64,000 nucleotides of DNA from Pseudomonas sp. Bc-h (GCF_002080045.1 NZ_MUIN01000006.1:145387-209386), one strand, 5' to 3'. Counted from the stretch's first letter, positions 17,478 to 26,852 are shown. Numbers and translations: made by a program. The notes: generated from the sequence alone by a model not told the origin.

Positions 17478-18020
17478 GTGAACAAATCGTTGCTAGTTGG
17501 TGCTGTATTGGGTGCTGTCGGTGTAACCGCCGGTGGTGCTTTGGCCACCTATAGCCTCGTTAAATCAAGCGGCCCCGAGTACGCGGAGGTACTTGCCGTA
17601 GAGCCTGTGAAAGAACAGATCAAAACCCCTCGTGAAGTGTGCAAAGATGTCGCGGTCACCCATCGCGCACCGGTCAAAGACCAGCACCAGATCGTGGGTA
17701 GTGTCATCGGTGCCGTAGCGGGTGGCCTGCTCGGTAACCAGGTAGGCGGTGGTAACGGCAAAAAGATTGCGACCGTTGCGGGCGCTGTCGGTGGTGGTTA
17801 TGCCGGTAACAAGGTGCAGGAAGGCATGCAGAATCGCGACACCTACACCACGACCGAAAGCCGTTGCAACACGGTTAACGATATCAGCGACAAGGTTGTT
17901 GGCTACAATGTCAAATACAAGTTGAACGACAAGGTCGGTCAGGTGCGTATGGATCGCGATCCAGGCAGCCAGATCCCGGTTAACAAGGATGGTCAGCTGG
18001 AGTTGAGCCAGGCTCAGTAA
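17478..18020 (+). CDS. Glycine-zipper 2TM-domain envelope protein
   Basis: A 180-residue envelope protein starting at GTG 17478 with a perfect CAGGAGG six bases upstream. The N-terminal hydrophobic segment (LLVGAVLGAVGVTAGGALATYSL) is a signal or anchor. Residues about 75-115 form the glycine zipper (SVIGAVAGGLLGNQVGGGNG, then TVAGAVGGGYAGNKVQ) typical of the outer-membrane-associated PF05433 family. The C-terminal part (VVGYNVKYKLNDKVGQVRMDRDPG) matches the usual tail of pseudomonad members. Its role is probably envelope stabilisation; no partner gene is adjacent. A good terminator follows. Confidence 0.88.
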   Translation: MNKSLLVGAVLGAVGVTAGGALATYSLVKSSGPEYAEVLAVEPVKEQIKTPREVCKDVAVTHRAPVKDQHQIVGSVIGAVAGGLLGNQVGGGNGKKIATVAGAVGGGYAGNKVQEGMQNRDTYTTTESRCNTVNDISDKVVGYNVKYKLNDKVGQVRMDRDPGSQIPVNKDGQLELSQAQ

Positions 18021-18043
18021 GCTCACTGTTTCGACGCATCATC

Positions 18044-18075
18044 AAAACACCCCTCTGGCAGGGGTGTTTTTTTTG
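18044..18075 (+). terminator. Terminator after the glycine-zipper gene
   Basis: AACACCCCT (18046-18054) pairs with AGGGGTGTT (18060-18068) around CTGGC, with further T residues after it. This is an intrinsic terminator. Confidence 0.9.
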
Positions 18076-18239
18076 CCTTTGATTTCATCATATCTATAAC
18101 GTCTGGAGTTGGTAGTAACTATATATTTTTAATCGCTAATACCGCCGCGTAAGCTTTTTCCCATGGCCCTGTGACTGACGCGTTGCCGGGTTCATACGAC
18201 AAAACCAATAAAAATCAGCTACGCCACGCGGGAATAAAA

Positions 18240-19481
18240 ATGCATAAAAGCTCCGTTTCTCTCGGCCTCACGTCTGCTGCCCTCGGACTGAGCCTGACCT
18301 TCCCTGGCTTCGCCGAAGCCGATTTTTTCGAAGACAGCAAGGCTGATCTCGAATTTCGTAACTTCTATTTCAACAGCGACTACCGTCAAGACGGCGCCAG
18401 CCAGTCCAAGCGCGATGAATGGGCTCAGGGCCTGATCCTCAACTACGAGTCGGGGTTTACCGAAGGCGCGGTCGGGTTCGGGGTCGATGCCATCGGCCTG
18501 TTCGGGTTGAAGCTGGATTCGAGCCCGGACCGTCGCAATACCGGCTTGCTGCCGGTTGGGGATGAGAAGGCTCCGGATGATTACGGCCGTGCCGGCGTGA
18601 CTGCCAAGGCCCGGATCTCCAAGAGTGTGCTGCGAATCGGTACGTTGCTGCCGAAATTGCCTACCGTGTTGCCCAACGATGGCCGTCTGTTGCCGCAGAC
18701 CTTTCGTGGTGCGCAGGTGACGTCCAGAGACATCACCGACATGACGCTCAACGTCGGGCGGCTGACCAGCAACACCGAACGCAACGACAGCGGGCACGAA
18801 GATATCGAGGCCGAAGGCAAAGGCATCAAGGGCGGCCGCCCGAGCGATAAGTTCGACTTTGCCAGTGCCAGCTACAACTGGACCAAGGGGCTGACTACGT
18901 CTTACAACTACGGCGGTCTGGAGAACAACTACAAGCAGCACATCGTGACCCTGGTTCACAACTTTCCGCTGGGCGAATCTCAATCCTTGAAGAGTGATCT
19001 GCGGTACGCGCGCTCGCTCAAGGACGGCAACACCAACGTCGACAATACGGCTGTTGGTGCGAAGTTCACCTACACCGTTGCTGGTCACGGCTTTGGCGTC
19101 GCCTATCAGCGCATGAACGGCGAGACTGGCTTTCCGCACCTGGCTGGCACCGACTCTTTCCTCGTCAACTACGTGATGATTTCTCCGGACTTCGCCAATC
19201 CGGAAGAGCGCTCATGGCAGGCCCGTTATGACTACGACTTTGCCGCTGTTGGCCTGCCCGGCCTGACGTTCATGACCCGCTACCTACAGGGCGATAATTT
19301 CGCACGCGGCAACAAGGAGGGAACCGAATGGGAGCGCAACACCGACATCGGTTACGTGTTCCAGAGCGGGGCATTGAAGAACCTCGAACTGAAGTGGCGC
19401 AACGGCACTTACCGCAGCAACGGCGGCAATAACATCGACCAGAACCGCGTCATCGTCAGCTACACGCTGCCGCTGTTCTGA
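18240..19481 (+). CDS. OprD family outer-membrane porin
   Basis: A 413-residue substrate-specific porin of the OprD family, forming an 18-strand barrel for uptake of small acids or peptides. The start at 18240 (MHKSSVSLGLTSAALGLSL) gives a signal peptide cleaved near FAEA. The mature N-terminus (ADFFEDSKADLEFRNFYFNSDYR) and the internal GLLP, DYGRAGVTAKARISKS, LPKLPTVLPNDGRLLPQTF and MTLNVGRL segments are diagnostic. The protein ends VIVSYTLPLF with the terminal aromatic. It is followed 66 bp later by a secreted lyase gene and then a symporter, so its cargo is probably that enzyme's substrate or product (inference). Confidence 0.93.
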   Translation: MHKSSVSLGLTSAALGLSLTFPGFAEADFFEDSKADLEFRNFYFNSDYRQDGASQSKRDEWAQGLILNYESGFTEGAVGFGVDAIGLFGLKLDSSPDRRNTGLLPVGDEKAPDDYGRAGVTAKARISKSVLRIGTLLPKLPTVLPNDGRLLPQTFRGAQVTSRDITDMTLNVGRLTSNTERNDSGHEDIEAEGKGIKGGRPSDKFDFASASYNWTKGLTTSYNYGGLENNYKQHIVTLVHNFPLGESQSLKSDLRYARSLKDGNTNVDNTAVGAKFTYTVAGHGFGVAYQRMNGETGFPHLAGTDSFLVNYVMISPDFANPEERSWQARYDYDFAAVGLPGLTFMTRYLQGDNFARGNKEGTEWERNTDIGYVFQSGALKNLELKWRNGTYRSNGGNNIDQNRVIVSYTLPLF

Positions 19482-19547
19482 TTCCTGACGTCTTCTGCAT
19501 CATCCCTACAACGCTCACCCTCGGCACTCGCCGCAACGGAGCCTGAA

Positions 19548-21149
19548 ATGCCAACAAGAAAGACCCTCATCCATCTGGCCGTCGCCTTTGCCCTGTTCAA
19601 CAGCCACGGCGCCTATGCAGCGAATACCGCTGAGCTGCCCTGCGCCACCACTGAACAGTGCGCTGCCCAAGCCGCAAAAATCGGCGCCACGGTCGACAAA
19701 TCCAAGGCCAAAGGCAACAAGGGCGAAAGCCAGTTTTCCTGGCTTAACCGTATCAACAAGGCCTCTATCGTGATGCTCACGGAGGAGGGCATCGTCAAAC
19801 CCGAGATGGGCCAGAAAATCGCCACAGGTGTGCGTTATGCCATCGATCAGGCGGACCAGCCCAACGGCAAGCGCCCGAGCGACGTGCTCCAGCTCGAGCA
19901 AATCATGACCGACAAAATCGGGCCGGAAGCCTCGCTGATTCACTCGGGGCGCAGCCGTCAGGACATGCTCGCGACCTACCGCCTGGCCAAGCTGCGCTCT
20001 GACGTGCTGGCCTACAGCGAAGCGATGAACGCTACGCGCAAGCGCCTGCTGGAGCTGGCGGACAAGAACGTCGACACGCTGATTCCGGCGTACACCAACG
20101 GCGTGCAGGCGATGCCGATCACATATGCGCATTATTTGCTGGCATTCGAAGCGGCGTTCGATCGTGACGGCCAGCGGATTCGCGAGCTGTATCAACGCCT
20201 GAATCAAAGCCCGATGGGTACTGCGGTGCTGGCGAACTCGGCCTATCCGTTGAATCGCGAACGCATGGCTGAACTGCTGGGCTTCGACGGTGTGCGCGAG
20301 AATTCGCTGGATTCCAGTCAGGTATCGACCTATGACATCCCTATCGAGGCGGCGAACATCGCGTCTTCGTCGGCGATTCGGGTCGGCGCAATGATTGGCG
20401 ACATCCATACGCAGTACCACCAGATTCGCCCGTGGTTACTGCTGGATGAGGAAAAGACCTACACCAGTAGCGCCATGCCACAGAAGCGCAACCCAGGTCT
20501 GCTGATGCGCGCCCGCGAAACCGCTTCTGATGTGGTGGGCCTGGCGCAGACCGTGACCCTGCGCGCGCACAACGTCACCACCGGCATGACCGATTACAAG
20601 TTCGCCTTCGATTCTTTGGGTGTCTTCGATTCCACCAAAGATATGTTCGGCGCCATGGATGCCGTGCTGGATGCCCTGCAGGTCAATCCTCAGCGCGCTC
20701 GTGAAGAGCTTGAGAATGAGTGGACCACGTCGATGGAGTTGGCCGACACCCTGGAGCGTACGCAAAAGGTGCCGTTCCGCATCGGTCACAGCTTTGCTTC
20801 GTTGATTGTCGAGCAGGCGCGTAGCGAAGGCTTCACGCCGAAGACTTTCCCGTATGCCGATGCGCAGAAGCTGTATGCCAAGGCAGCCGACAAGTATCAG
20901 TGGAAGCAGAACACCCTGCCGCTGGACGAAGCGACATTTCGCGCGGCGCTGTCGCCGGAGAACATGGTCAACACCCGCAAAGGCACCGGCGGCCCTCAGC
21001 CGCAGGAAGTCAAACGCATGCTGGCGGAGGCGCACAAGACGCTGGACGCGGATCAGGCGTGGTTGCGTGAGCGTCGGGAAAAGTTGACTCAGGCTGAAGG
21101 CGGTCTGGACCGGGCGTTCGAGAAACTACTGTCCTCCAAGGCTCCGTAA
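19548..21149 (+). CDS. Secreted argininosuccinate-lyase-like enzyme
   Basis: A 533-residue member of the fumarase/aspartase superfamily with an N-terminal signal peptide (FALFNSHGAYA, cleaved near residue 24), so it should be periplasmic. It shares argininosuccinate-lyase motifs: IHSGRSRQD (131-139), YTNGVQAMPITYAHYLLA, SPMGTAVLANSAYPLNRE, and the signature TSSAMPQKRNPG (306-317) with the mobile-loop serine. True ArgH is cytosolic and ~460 residues, so this is a paralogue with another job. It may release fumarate from an N-substituted aspartate (compare EDDS lyase). The OprD porin before it and the dicarboxylate-type symporter after it support uptake and use of such a compound. The C-terminal 100 residues are charged and helical. 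Confidence 0.8.
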   Translation: MPTRKTLIHLAVAFALFNSHGAYAANTAELPCATTEQCAAQAAKIGATVDKSKAKGNKGESQFSWLNRINKASIVMLTEEGIVKPEMGQKIATGVRYAIDQADQPNGKRPSDVLQLEQIMTDKIGPEASLIHSGRSRQDMLATYRLAKLRSDVLAYSEAMNATRKRLLELADKNVDTLIPAYTNGVQAMPITYAHYLLAFEAAFDRDGQRIRELYQRLNQSPMGTAVLANSAYPLNRERMAELLGFDGVRENSLDSSQVSTYDIPIEAANIASSSAIRVGAMIGDIHTQYHQIRPWLLLDEEKTYTSSAMPQKRNPGLLMRARETASDVVGLAQTVTLRAHNVTTGMTDYKFAFDSLGVFDSTKDMFGAMDAVLDALQVNPQRAREELENEWTTSMELADTLERTQKVPFRIGHSFASLIVEQARSEGFTPKTFPYADAQKLYAKAADKYQWKQNTLPLDEATFRAALSPENMVNTRKGTGGPQPQEVKRMLAEAHKTLDADQAWLRERREKLTQAEGGLDRAFEKLLSSKAP

Positions 21150-21157
21150 CCCTCGCG

Positions 21158-21226
21158 CTGTAGTGGTCCGATTGCCGACGGCAGCGATCTCAAGGTCGAC
21201 ACTGCCGGCAAACCGGGCTGCTACAG
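21158..21226. repeat. REP-like inverted pair
   Basis: CTGTAGTGGTCCGATTGCCG at the left and CCGGCAAACCGGGCTGCTACAG at the right face each other around a short GATCTCAAGGTCGACA centre. The same family recurs singly at 44452 and 58943. It lies between the convergent lyase and symporter genes, the normal place for REP/BIME elements. Confidence 0.7.
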
Positions 21227-22465
21227 CGGCTCGCTTCGCTTAACTTCAATCATGGCCTTCATCGCCGGCCGGTCCAGCGCATTCTGCCAGCGCGCAATCG
21301 CCAGGCACGCCACACAATTGCCCAAGACGTTGGTCAATACCCGGCACTTCATCAGGCGCTCCACCCCCAGCAACAGACCCACACCTTCCAGCGGCACGAG
21401 GTGGAACAGGTTCAGGGTTGCAATCAAAGTGAAGAAGGCTGAGCCTGCCATGCTGGTTGAGCCGAGCGATGTCACAAGCGCTATCAGCAGCAGCGTCGAC
21501 AGTTCGCTTCCGGTCAGCGTGATCCCCGACATCTGCGCCAGGAACAGCACCGCCGTTATCAGGTAGATATTCGATCCACTGAGGTTGAAGCTGTAGCCGG
21601 AGGTAAGCACTAATCGCGTGAGTTGCCGGTCACAGCCCAGCGTCTGCATTTTCTCGATCAAGCCTGGCAGTGCGGCCACGGATGAGCCCGTGAAGGTGAC
21701 CAGCAGCAGTTCGTCCTTCAGATGAACGATCAGCCGCCAGAGCGGGGCACCCGATGCTCGGGCTACTGGCACCAAAATCAGGAGAACAAACGCCGCAGAC
21801 GCCAGATACATGACGGCCACGAACTTGAGCAAGGGTACGGCCGACGCCGGGCCGAATCGCCCGATGGTGAACGCAATGGCACCGAACGCCGCAAGCGGTG
21901 CAAAGCGCAGTACCACTTTCAGAATCTTGAATAGCACGCCCACGGCGTTTTCAAGCAAAGCGCGAAGGGCCACCGCGTGTCGATGGTCTTTCGCGCGAGC
22001 GATAACAGCGCCTGCGACTAAACCGGCGAGCATAATCTGCAGTATCGGGTTTTGCGTGAGTGCGCGGGTGAGCACCACGCTGACTGTCGACCATGAAAAC
22101 TCACCTGTGGTTTGTGCGCTTAACAAATTAACGGGAACGTGCGAGGCGTCCGGTCCGACGCCGGTACCGGGATGCACGACCTCGGCGATCAAACAACCCA
22201 ACGCTAACGACACCAGCGCCATGGTCTGAAAATAGATCAGCACCTTGCGTCCAAGGCCGCGCTGCCTGACCTGCAGGCCGGCGACGCCGGAGGCGACCAG
22301 AAGAAACATCATGAACGGCATCAGCCAGCCGATGACGCGGATGAAACCATCGCTCAGCGGTTTCATTTCGATTGCGAGCTGTGGATCGAAGACGCCCAGC
22401 AGCGCGCCACAGACGATGGCCAAGAGAAGTTGCAGGGTGGCGGTTCGCAGAAGCCTTGCTGGCAT
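21221..22465 (-). CDS. Dicarboxylate/amino acid:cation symporter (DAACS family)
   Basis: A 414-residue secondary transporter of the DctA/GltP type. Multiple hydrophobic helices are present, with the serine-rich re-entrant motif LLVTFTGSSVAALPGLIEKM and a NLSGSNIYLITAVLFLAQ segment where DctA has its NxDGT-like binding helix. Absence of a canonical NMDGT suggests a substrate differing from plain C4-dicarboxylates. It converges on the secreted lyase gene and diverges from a LysR gene, which probably regulates it. Together with the porin and lyase it would complete an outer-membrane-to-cytosol uptake route. Confidence 0.85.
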   Translation of the reverse strand: MPARLLRTATLQLLLAIVCGALLGVFDPQLAIEMKPLSDGFIRVIGWLMPFMMFLLVASGVAGLQVRQRGLGRKVLIYFQTMALVSLALGCLIAEVVHPGTGVGPDASHVPVNLLSAQTTGEFSWSTVSVVLTRALTQNPILQIMLAGLVAGAVIARAKDHRHAVALRALLENAVGVLFKILKVVLRFAPLAAFGAIAFTIGRFGPASAVPLLKFVAVMYLASAAFVLLILVPVARASGAPLWRLIVHLKDELLLVTFTGSSVAALPGLIEKMQTLGCDRQLTRLVLTSGYSFNLSGSNIYLITAVLFLAQMSGITLTGSELSTLLLIALVTSLGSTSMAGSAFFTLIATLNLFHLVPLEGVGLLLGVERLMKCRVLTNVLGNCVACLAIARWQNALDRPAMKAMIEVKRSEPL

Positions 22466-22500
22466 CGATGTTCCGGTTTTTCAGCGTATTTATTGTTATG

Positions 22501-22537
22501 AGCGTGCCTTGTCAGCGTCGGGCGGATTGGGCACGCT
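22501..22537. promoter_or_regulatory. Inverted repeat in the symporter/LysR spacer
   Basis: AGCGTGCC (22501-22508) and GGCACGCT (22530-22537) form a perfect eight-base inverted repeat with a 21-bp gap. It lies in the 134-bp divergent region and is a candidate operator for the adjacent LysR protein, on position alone. Confidence 0.35.
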
Positions 22538-22599
22538 TGCCGGTCAATGTCGCATCGATCGGGCGACAATCATAAAACCTTGCTGCGGGATAGACCACC

Positions 22600-23535
22600 A
22601 TGGAGCTTCGTCATCTGCGCTATTTCGTCATGGTGGCCGAAGAGCGACATTTCACCCGTGCTGCCGCCCGCTTGAACATGCAGCAACCACCGCTGAGCCA
22701 GCAGATTCGTGCGTTGGAGGAGGAGCTGGGATTCGACCTGTTCAAGCGTCATCCCAAAGGCGTGGATCTGACAGCGGGCGGGCTGGTCTTCCTGCAAGAA
22801 GCGCAGGACATTCTGGCGCGAGTGAAAGAGGGTTCGCTCAAGGCGTCTCGCGCTGCTCACGGCATCGAAGGTCAGTTGAGTATCGGCTTCACCAGTTCGG
22901 CAGCAGCTCACCCGCTGATCCCGCGCATTATCCGCGCTTACCGCGAGCGTTATCCGGGCGTTGCCGTCTCGTTGAAGGAAGGCAGTGCACAGAAGCTTAC
23001 TGATCTGACTGTCGATGGCGGCGTTGATGTCGGGATTTTGCGTGCACCCGTCAGTCGGCATCAAAGTATTGAATTTCATCGTCTGCTCAACGAGGAGATG
23101 CTGCTGACGTTGCCAGTCGGTCATCACTTGCTGGCGGGGCATGATAGTTCTGCTGAGGCTCCGTCGATTTCACTCGGTGATCTGCAGGCCGAACAGTTCA
23201 TTCTTGTCCGTCGGCCAGGCGCTCCCGGCATGTATGCGAATCTGATCAAGGCGTGTCAGAACGCAGGCTTCGATCCTAAGATCGCTTTCGAAGTGGAGCG
23301 CATGCTGACCAACGTCAGCCTCGTCGCTGCCGGTGCGGGGATTTCCATCGTGCCGGCATCCATGAAGGATGTGCACAAGGAGAGTGTCGTGTATTGCCGG
23401 ATTGCCAACGCCAGGCCGCGCTTGCATGCGCCGATCACGCTGGTGTGCCGCAGCTTCAATCAGCTGCCCCCGCTGCAGAATTTCATAAGCCTGTCGCGGG
23501 AGCTGAGCGGCCGCAGGGCATCGCAACAGGCATAA
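22600..23535 (+). CDS. LysR family transcriptional regulator
   Basis: A 311-residue regulator of the CatR/BenM-like LysR branch, beginning MELRHLRYFVMVAEERHFTR with the helix-turn-helix AAARLNMQQPPLSQQIRALEE. The effector domain (about 90-295) carries LSIGFTSSAAAHPLIPRI, as in aromatic or organic-acid responsive members. It is transcribed divergently from the DAACS symporter, and the porin and lyase genes lie beyond, so this is the likely inducer-sensing regulator of that uptake set. A bidirectional terminator separates it from suhB. Confidence 0.92.
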   Translation: MELRHLRYFVMVAEERHFTRAAARLNMQQPPLSQQIRALEEELGFDLFKRHPKGVDLTAGGLVFLQEAQDILARVKEGSLKASRAAHGIEGQLSIGFTSSAAAHPLIPRIIRAYRERYPGVAVSLKEGSAQKLTDLTVDGGVDVGILRAPVSRHQSIEFHRLLNEEMLLTLPVGHHLLAGHDSSAEAPSISLGDLQAEQFILVRRPGAPGMYANLIKACQNAGFDPKIAFEVERMLTNVSLVAAGAGISIVPASMKDVHKESVVYCRIANARPRLHAPITLVCRSFNQLPPLQNFISLSRELSGRRASQQA

Positions 23536-23562
23536 AAAAACCGGCACGCCGCCGGTTTTTTT
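23534..23562. terminator. Bidirectional terminator between lysR and suhB
   Basis: An A-run then ACCGGC (23540-23545) pairs with GCCGGT (23551-23556), followed by a T-run. It serves both convergent genes. Confidence 0.9.
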
Positions 23563-23576
23563 GCAGCTGCCGAGCG

Positions 23577-24392
23577 TTAACGCTTCAGCGAAGCCGGGAC
23601 GAACGGTGCGATCGAGGTCAGTACGGCCTTGAAGCACTTGGTGTTGCCGGCAACGATGTGGCCCTTCTCGAGGAAATCATGGCCACCGTTGAAGTCGCTG
23701 ACCAGACCGCCTGCTTCTTGAATCAGCAGGGCGCCAGCGGCCATGTCCCATTCCGACAGACCCGACTCCCAGAACGCATCGAAGCGACCGGCTGCGACGT
23801 AAGCCAGATCCAGGCTCGCTGCGCCAGCGCGGCGGATGCCAGCAGTCTGGCCAACCAGCGAGCGGAACATGTTCATGTAGTTTTCAAGGTTGTCCAACTG
23901 GTTCTCGCGGAACGGGAAACCGGTGCCGAGCAGGGCGCCTTCAAGGCTCTTGCGAGGGCTGACGCGCAGACGGCGGCCGTTCAGTTGAGCGCCACGACCG
24001 CGGCTGGCGGTGAATTCTTCCTGGCGAACCGGGTCCAGAACCACGGCGTGTTCCAGGCGACCACGGTATTTGCAGGCGATGCTGACCGCGAAGTGCGGAA
24101 CGCCGCGAACGAAGTTGGTGGTGCCGTCCAGCGGATCGATGATCCACAGGTAATCGGCGCCTTCGCCGGTGCCTTCACGCAGGCCGGTTTCTTCGCCGAG
24201 GATGCCGTGAGTCGGGTAGGCCTTGAGCAAGGCATCAATGATGGTTTTTTCTGCGGCGCGATCGATCTCGGTTACATAGTCTTTCGCGTCTTTTTCGTCG
24301 ACCTTGATGGTATCCAGGCGCTCGATGGAGCGGAAAATCAATTCGCTGGCGCTGCGGGCGGCGCGCAGCGCGATATTCAGCATGGGCTGCAT
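23577..24392 (-). CDS. suhB: Inositol-1-monophosphatase SuhB
   Basis: A 271-residue Mg-dependent phosphatase. It shows the metal-binding GEETG (about 65-69), the signature WIIDPLDGTTNFVRGVPHFAVSIA, and WDMAAGALLIQEAGG near residue 217. In gamma-proteobacteria SuhB also joins the rRNA antitermination complex, and in Pseudomonas it affects virulence gene expression (family knowledge). It is a single gene, divergent from trmJ, with about 235 bp between the two starts. Confidence 0.95.
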   Translation of the reverse strand: MQPMLNIALRAARSASELIFRSIERLDTIKVDEKDAKDYVTEIDRAAEKTIIDALLKAYPTHGILGEETGLREGTGEGADYLWIIDPLDGTTNFVRGVPHFAVSIACKYRGRLEHAVVLDPVRQEEFTASRGRGAQLNGRRLRVSPRKSLEGALLGTGFPFRENQLDNLENYMNMFRSLVGQTAGIRRAGAASLDLAYVAAGRFDAFWESGLSEWDMAAGALLIQEAGGLVSDFNGGHDFLEKGHIVAGNTKCFKAVLTSIAPFVPASLKR

Positions 24393-24628
24393 GGATGTAT
24401 CACCTAGGTCGTTAAAGAGAGCCGGGCATTCTATGGGTTCTCGCCGACGATTTCCAGCGCGAAGGAAGCCTTTGCCATGCGTCCGGTCGCCTCATGACAA
24501 ACGGATTGGCGCTGGTTAGGGGGCCCTTATCGGTGTATGTAGGTCCTTCGGCTCAAGGGTTCATAGCGTTGGGCCGGGCGCTTCTGTAAGATTCGTCCCC
24601 CTTTTCACCTGCTAGCGAGATCACGCCA

Positions 24629-25402
24629 TTGCTGCAAAATATTCGTGTTGTCCTGGTCGGCACCAGTCACCCGGGAAATATCGGTGGCGCTGCTCGTGCC
24701 ATGAAAAACATGGGGCTTTCGCGTCTGGTGCTGGTCGATCCGGCAAGCTTTCCGCATCACGAGGCTGACGCGCGAGCCTCCGGCGCCGGCGACATCCTCG
24801 AAAGCGCGCAGGTGGTTGCCACGCTTGAAGATGCCTTGGTTGGCTGCAACCTGGTGCTGGGCACCAGCGCGCGGGATCGTCGTATTCCGTGGCCGCTGCT
24901 GGACCCTCGCGAAGCAGGTACCAAGACAGTCGAGCACGCTGCGCTCGGGGAAGAGATTGCGCTGGTGTTCGGTCGAGAATATGCGGGACTCACCAACGAG
25001 GAGCTGCAGCGCTGCCATTACCACGTACACATCCCGTCAGATCCGGAGTTCAGCTCGCTGAATCTTGCTGCGGCGGTTCAGGTGCTCAGCTACGAGACGC
25101 GGATGGCCTGGCTGGCAGCGGGTGGGCAGGCGACCAAGGTCGAGAAGTTCGAGGTCAATTCGGTGCGCAGTACCGAGCTCGCGACAATGGATGAGATGGA
25201 GAAATTCTATGAGCATCTGGAAGCGACTCTGGTCAACATCGGCTTCCTCGATCCGGAAAAGCCTCGTCATTTGATGGCGAGGTTGCGCCGGCTCTACGGA
25301 CGCTCCGCGGTAAACCGATCTGAAATGAGCATTTTGCGTGGCATTCTCACCGAGACCCAGAAAGCGGCCAACGGCGAGCCCTACAAGCGGAAGGATCAGT
25401 GA
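24629..25402 (+). CDS. trmJ: tRNA (cytidine/uridine-32-2'-O-)-methyltransferase TrmJ
   Basis: A 257-residue SPOUT methyltransferase that 2'-O-methylates position 32 of tRNAs. It has the N-terminal [24 protein letters not shown] motif, [27 protein letters not shown] and [15 protein letters not shown], forming the knotted SAM site, with a C-terminal helical extension. The start is TTG, the only in-frame choice that matches the family N-terminus. The stop overlaps the start of cysE by one base (TGATG). Confidence 0.93.
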   Translation: MLQNIRVVLVGTSHPGNIGGAARAMKNMGLSRLVLVDPASFPHHEADARASGAGDILESAQVVATLEDALVGCNLVLGTSARDRRIPWPLLDPREAGTKTVEHAALGEEIALVFGREYAGLTNEELQRCHYHVHIPSDPEFSSLNLAAAVQVLSYETRMAWLAAGGQATKVEKFEVNSVRSTELATMDEMEKFYEHLEATLVNIGFLDPEKPRHLMARLRRLYGRSAVNRSEMSILRGILTETQKAANGEPYKRKDQ

Positions 25403-26190
25403 TGTTCGAGCGTCTGCGAGAAGATATTCAAAGCGTGTTTCATCGCGACCCGGCGGCCCGCAACGCATTCGAAGTGCTGACCTGCTATCCCGGCATGCAC
25501 GCGATCTGGCTGCATCGGCTGTCTGGCTGGTTGTGGCGCAAAGACCTGAAATGGCCGGCGCGCATGGTCTCCAATTTCGGCCGCTGGTTGACGGGTATCG
25601 AGATCCACCCCGGCGCCAAAGTCGGCAGACGCTTCTTCATCGATCACGGCATGGGCATCGTCATTGGCGAAACCGCTGAGATCGGCGACGACGTGACGCT
25701 CTATCAGGGCGTGACTCTGGGTGGCACCAGCTGGAATAAAGGCAAGCGCCATCCGACCCTGGAATCCGGCGTCGTGGTGGGGGCGGGCGCCAAGGTGCTT
25801 GGGCCGTTTACCGTCGGCGCCGGCGCCAAGGTCGGCTCCAATGCCGTGGTGACCAAGCCGGTTCCGGCTGGGGCGACCGTGGTGGGCATTCCGGGTCGTA
25901 TCATCGTGAAAGCCGATGAAAGCGAGGCCGAAGCCAAGCGCAAGGCGATGGCCGAGAAGATCGGTTTCGATGCCTACGGGGTCAGCGAAGACATGCCGGA
26001 CCCGGTGGCCAAGGCGATTGGTCAACTGCTCGATCATCTGCAGGCGGTCGATGTGCGTATGGAAGACATGGGCAAGGCCTTGAAAAGCCTGGGTTGCGAG
26101 TACCGGGAGAAAGAACTTCCGGAGCTGCATCAGGAAGTATTCGATTGCATCAAGGAACGCAACGAGACCAAGGTCGGTCAAGGTAATTGA
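25402..26190 (+). CDS. cysE: Serine O-acetyltransferase
   Basis: A 262-residue CysE of the shorter form found next to isc operons. It makes O-acetylserine, the precursor of cysteine, and so feeds the sulfur source of IscS. Left-handed beta-helix hexapeptides run from about residue 68 to 165 ([20 protein letters not shown], then [22 protein letters not shown]). The catalytic DHGMG and [13 protein letters not shown] loop are present. The C-terminal ~90 residues are charged and helical. It is coupled to trmJ by stop/start overlap and lies ~170 bp before iscR. Confidence 0.94.
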   Translation: MFERLREDIQSVFHRDPAARNAFEVLTCYPGMHAIWLHRLSGWLWRKDLKWPARMVSNFGRWLTGIEIHPGAKVGRRFFIDHGMGIVIGETAEIGDDVTLYQGVTLGGTSWNKGKRHPTLESGVVVGAGAKVLGPFTVGAGAKVGSNAVVTKPVPAGATVVGIPGRIIVKADESEAEAKRKAMAEKIGFDAYGVSEDMPDPVAKAIGQLLDHLQAVDVRMEDMGKALKSLGCEYREKELPELHQEVFDCIKERNETKVGQGN

Positions 26191-26295
26191 CGCAAATGGC
26201 TCTGAAGGGGGCGGTGAAGCGTGCCATTTGACTGGTGATTTTGCTATCATGCGGCCCGCTCTTTGCGGGTAATCCCGACTGTTTCACTAGGTCTT

Positions 26296-26328
26296 ATAGT
26301 TGACTTAAATACTCGGGAATAGCATACT
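26296..26328 (+). promoter_or_regulatory. isc promoter with type I IscR site
   Basis: TTGACT (26300-26305) and CATACT (26323-26328) are 17 bp apart. The 25 bp from 26296 to 26320 match the type I IscR consensus as I recall it at about 22 positions; its left half reads ATAGTTGACT. The site covers the -35 box, so [2Fe-2S]-IscR should repress its own operon when cluster supply is sufficient. Confidence 0.75.
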
Positions 26329-26360
26329 CGCCCTCATTCCGAACCTCCGCGGTACACGTC

Positions 26361-26852
26361 ATGCGACTGACTACAAAGGGCCGATACGCCGTAACTGCCA
26401 TGCTTGATCTGGCTTTACACGCGCAGCATGGGCCAGTGTCTCTAGCCGATATCTCCGAGCGGCAAGGGATTTCCCTTTCCTACCTCGAGCAACTGTTCGC
26501 CAAGCTGCGCCGCAGCAATCTGGTGTCCAGCGTGCGTGGGCCGGGCGGCGGCTATCAGCTGTCCCGCAACATGCAGGGTATCCAGGTGGCGCAGGTCATC
26601 GATGCGGTCAACGAATCCGTCGACGCGACGCGCTGTCAGGGGCTCGGTGATTGCCATGCTGGTGATACCTGTCTGACCCACCATCTGTGGTGCGACCTCA
26701 GCCAGCAGATTCATGAATTTCTAAGCGGTATCAGCCTGGCCGACCTCGTCACTCGCCGTGAAGTGCAGGAGGTCGCCCAACGTCAGGATCTGCGTCGTTG
26801 CAACAACAAGACGCAGCAACTGGACAAGATTGAAACATCCGCCGTTGAGTGA
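26361..26852 (+). CDS. iscR: Fe-S cluster-sensing repressor IscR
   Basis: A 163-residue Rrf2-family regulator. The winged helix begins [21 protein letters not shown]. The recognition helix is in [19 protein letters not shown], and the ligand cysteines lie in [19 protein letters not shown] (three Cys plus a following His), binding a [2Fe-2S] cluster. It represses the isc operon from the site just upstream. First gene of the cluster iscRSUA-hscBA-fdx-iscX. Confidence 0.97.
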   Translation: MRLTTKGRYAVTAMLDLALHAQHGPVSLADISERQGISLSYLEQLFAKLRRSNLVSSVRGPGGGYQLSRNMQGIQVAQVIDAVNESVDATRCQGLGDCHAGDTCLTHHLWCDLSQQIHEFLSGISLADLVTRREVQEVAQRQDLRRCNNKTQQLDKIETSAVE

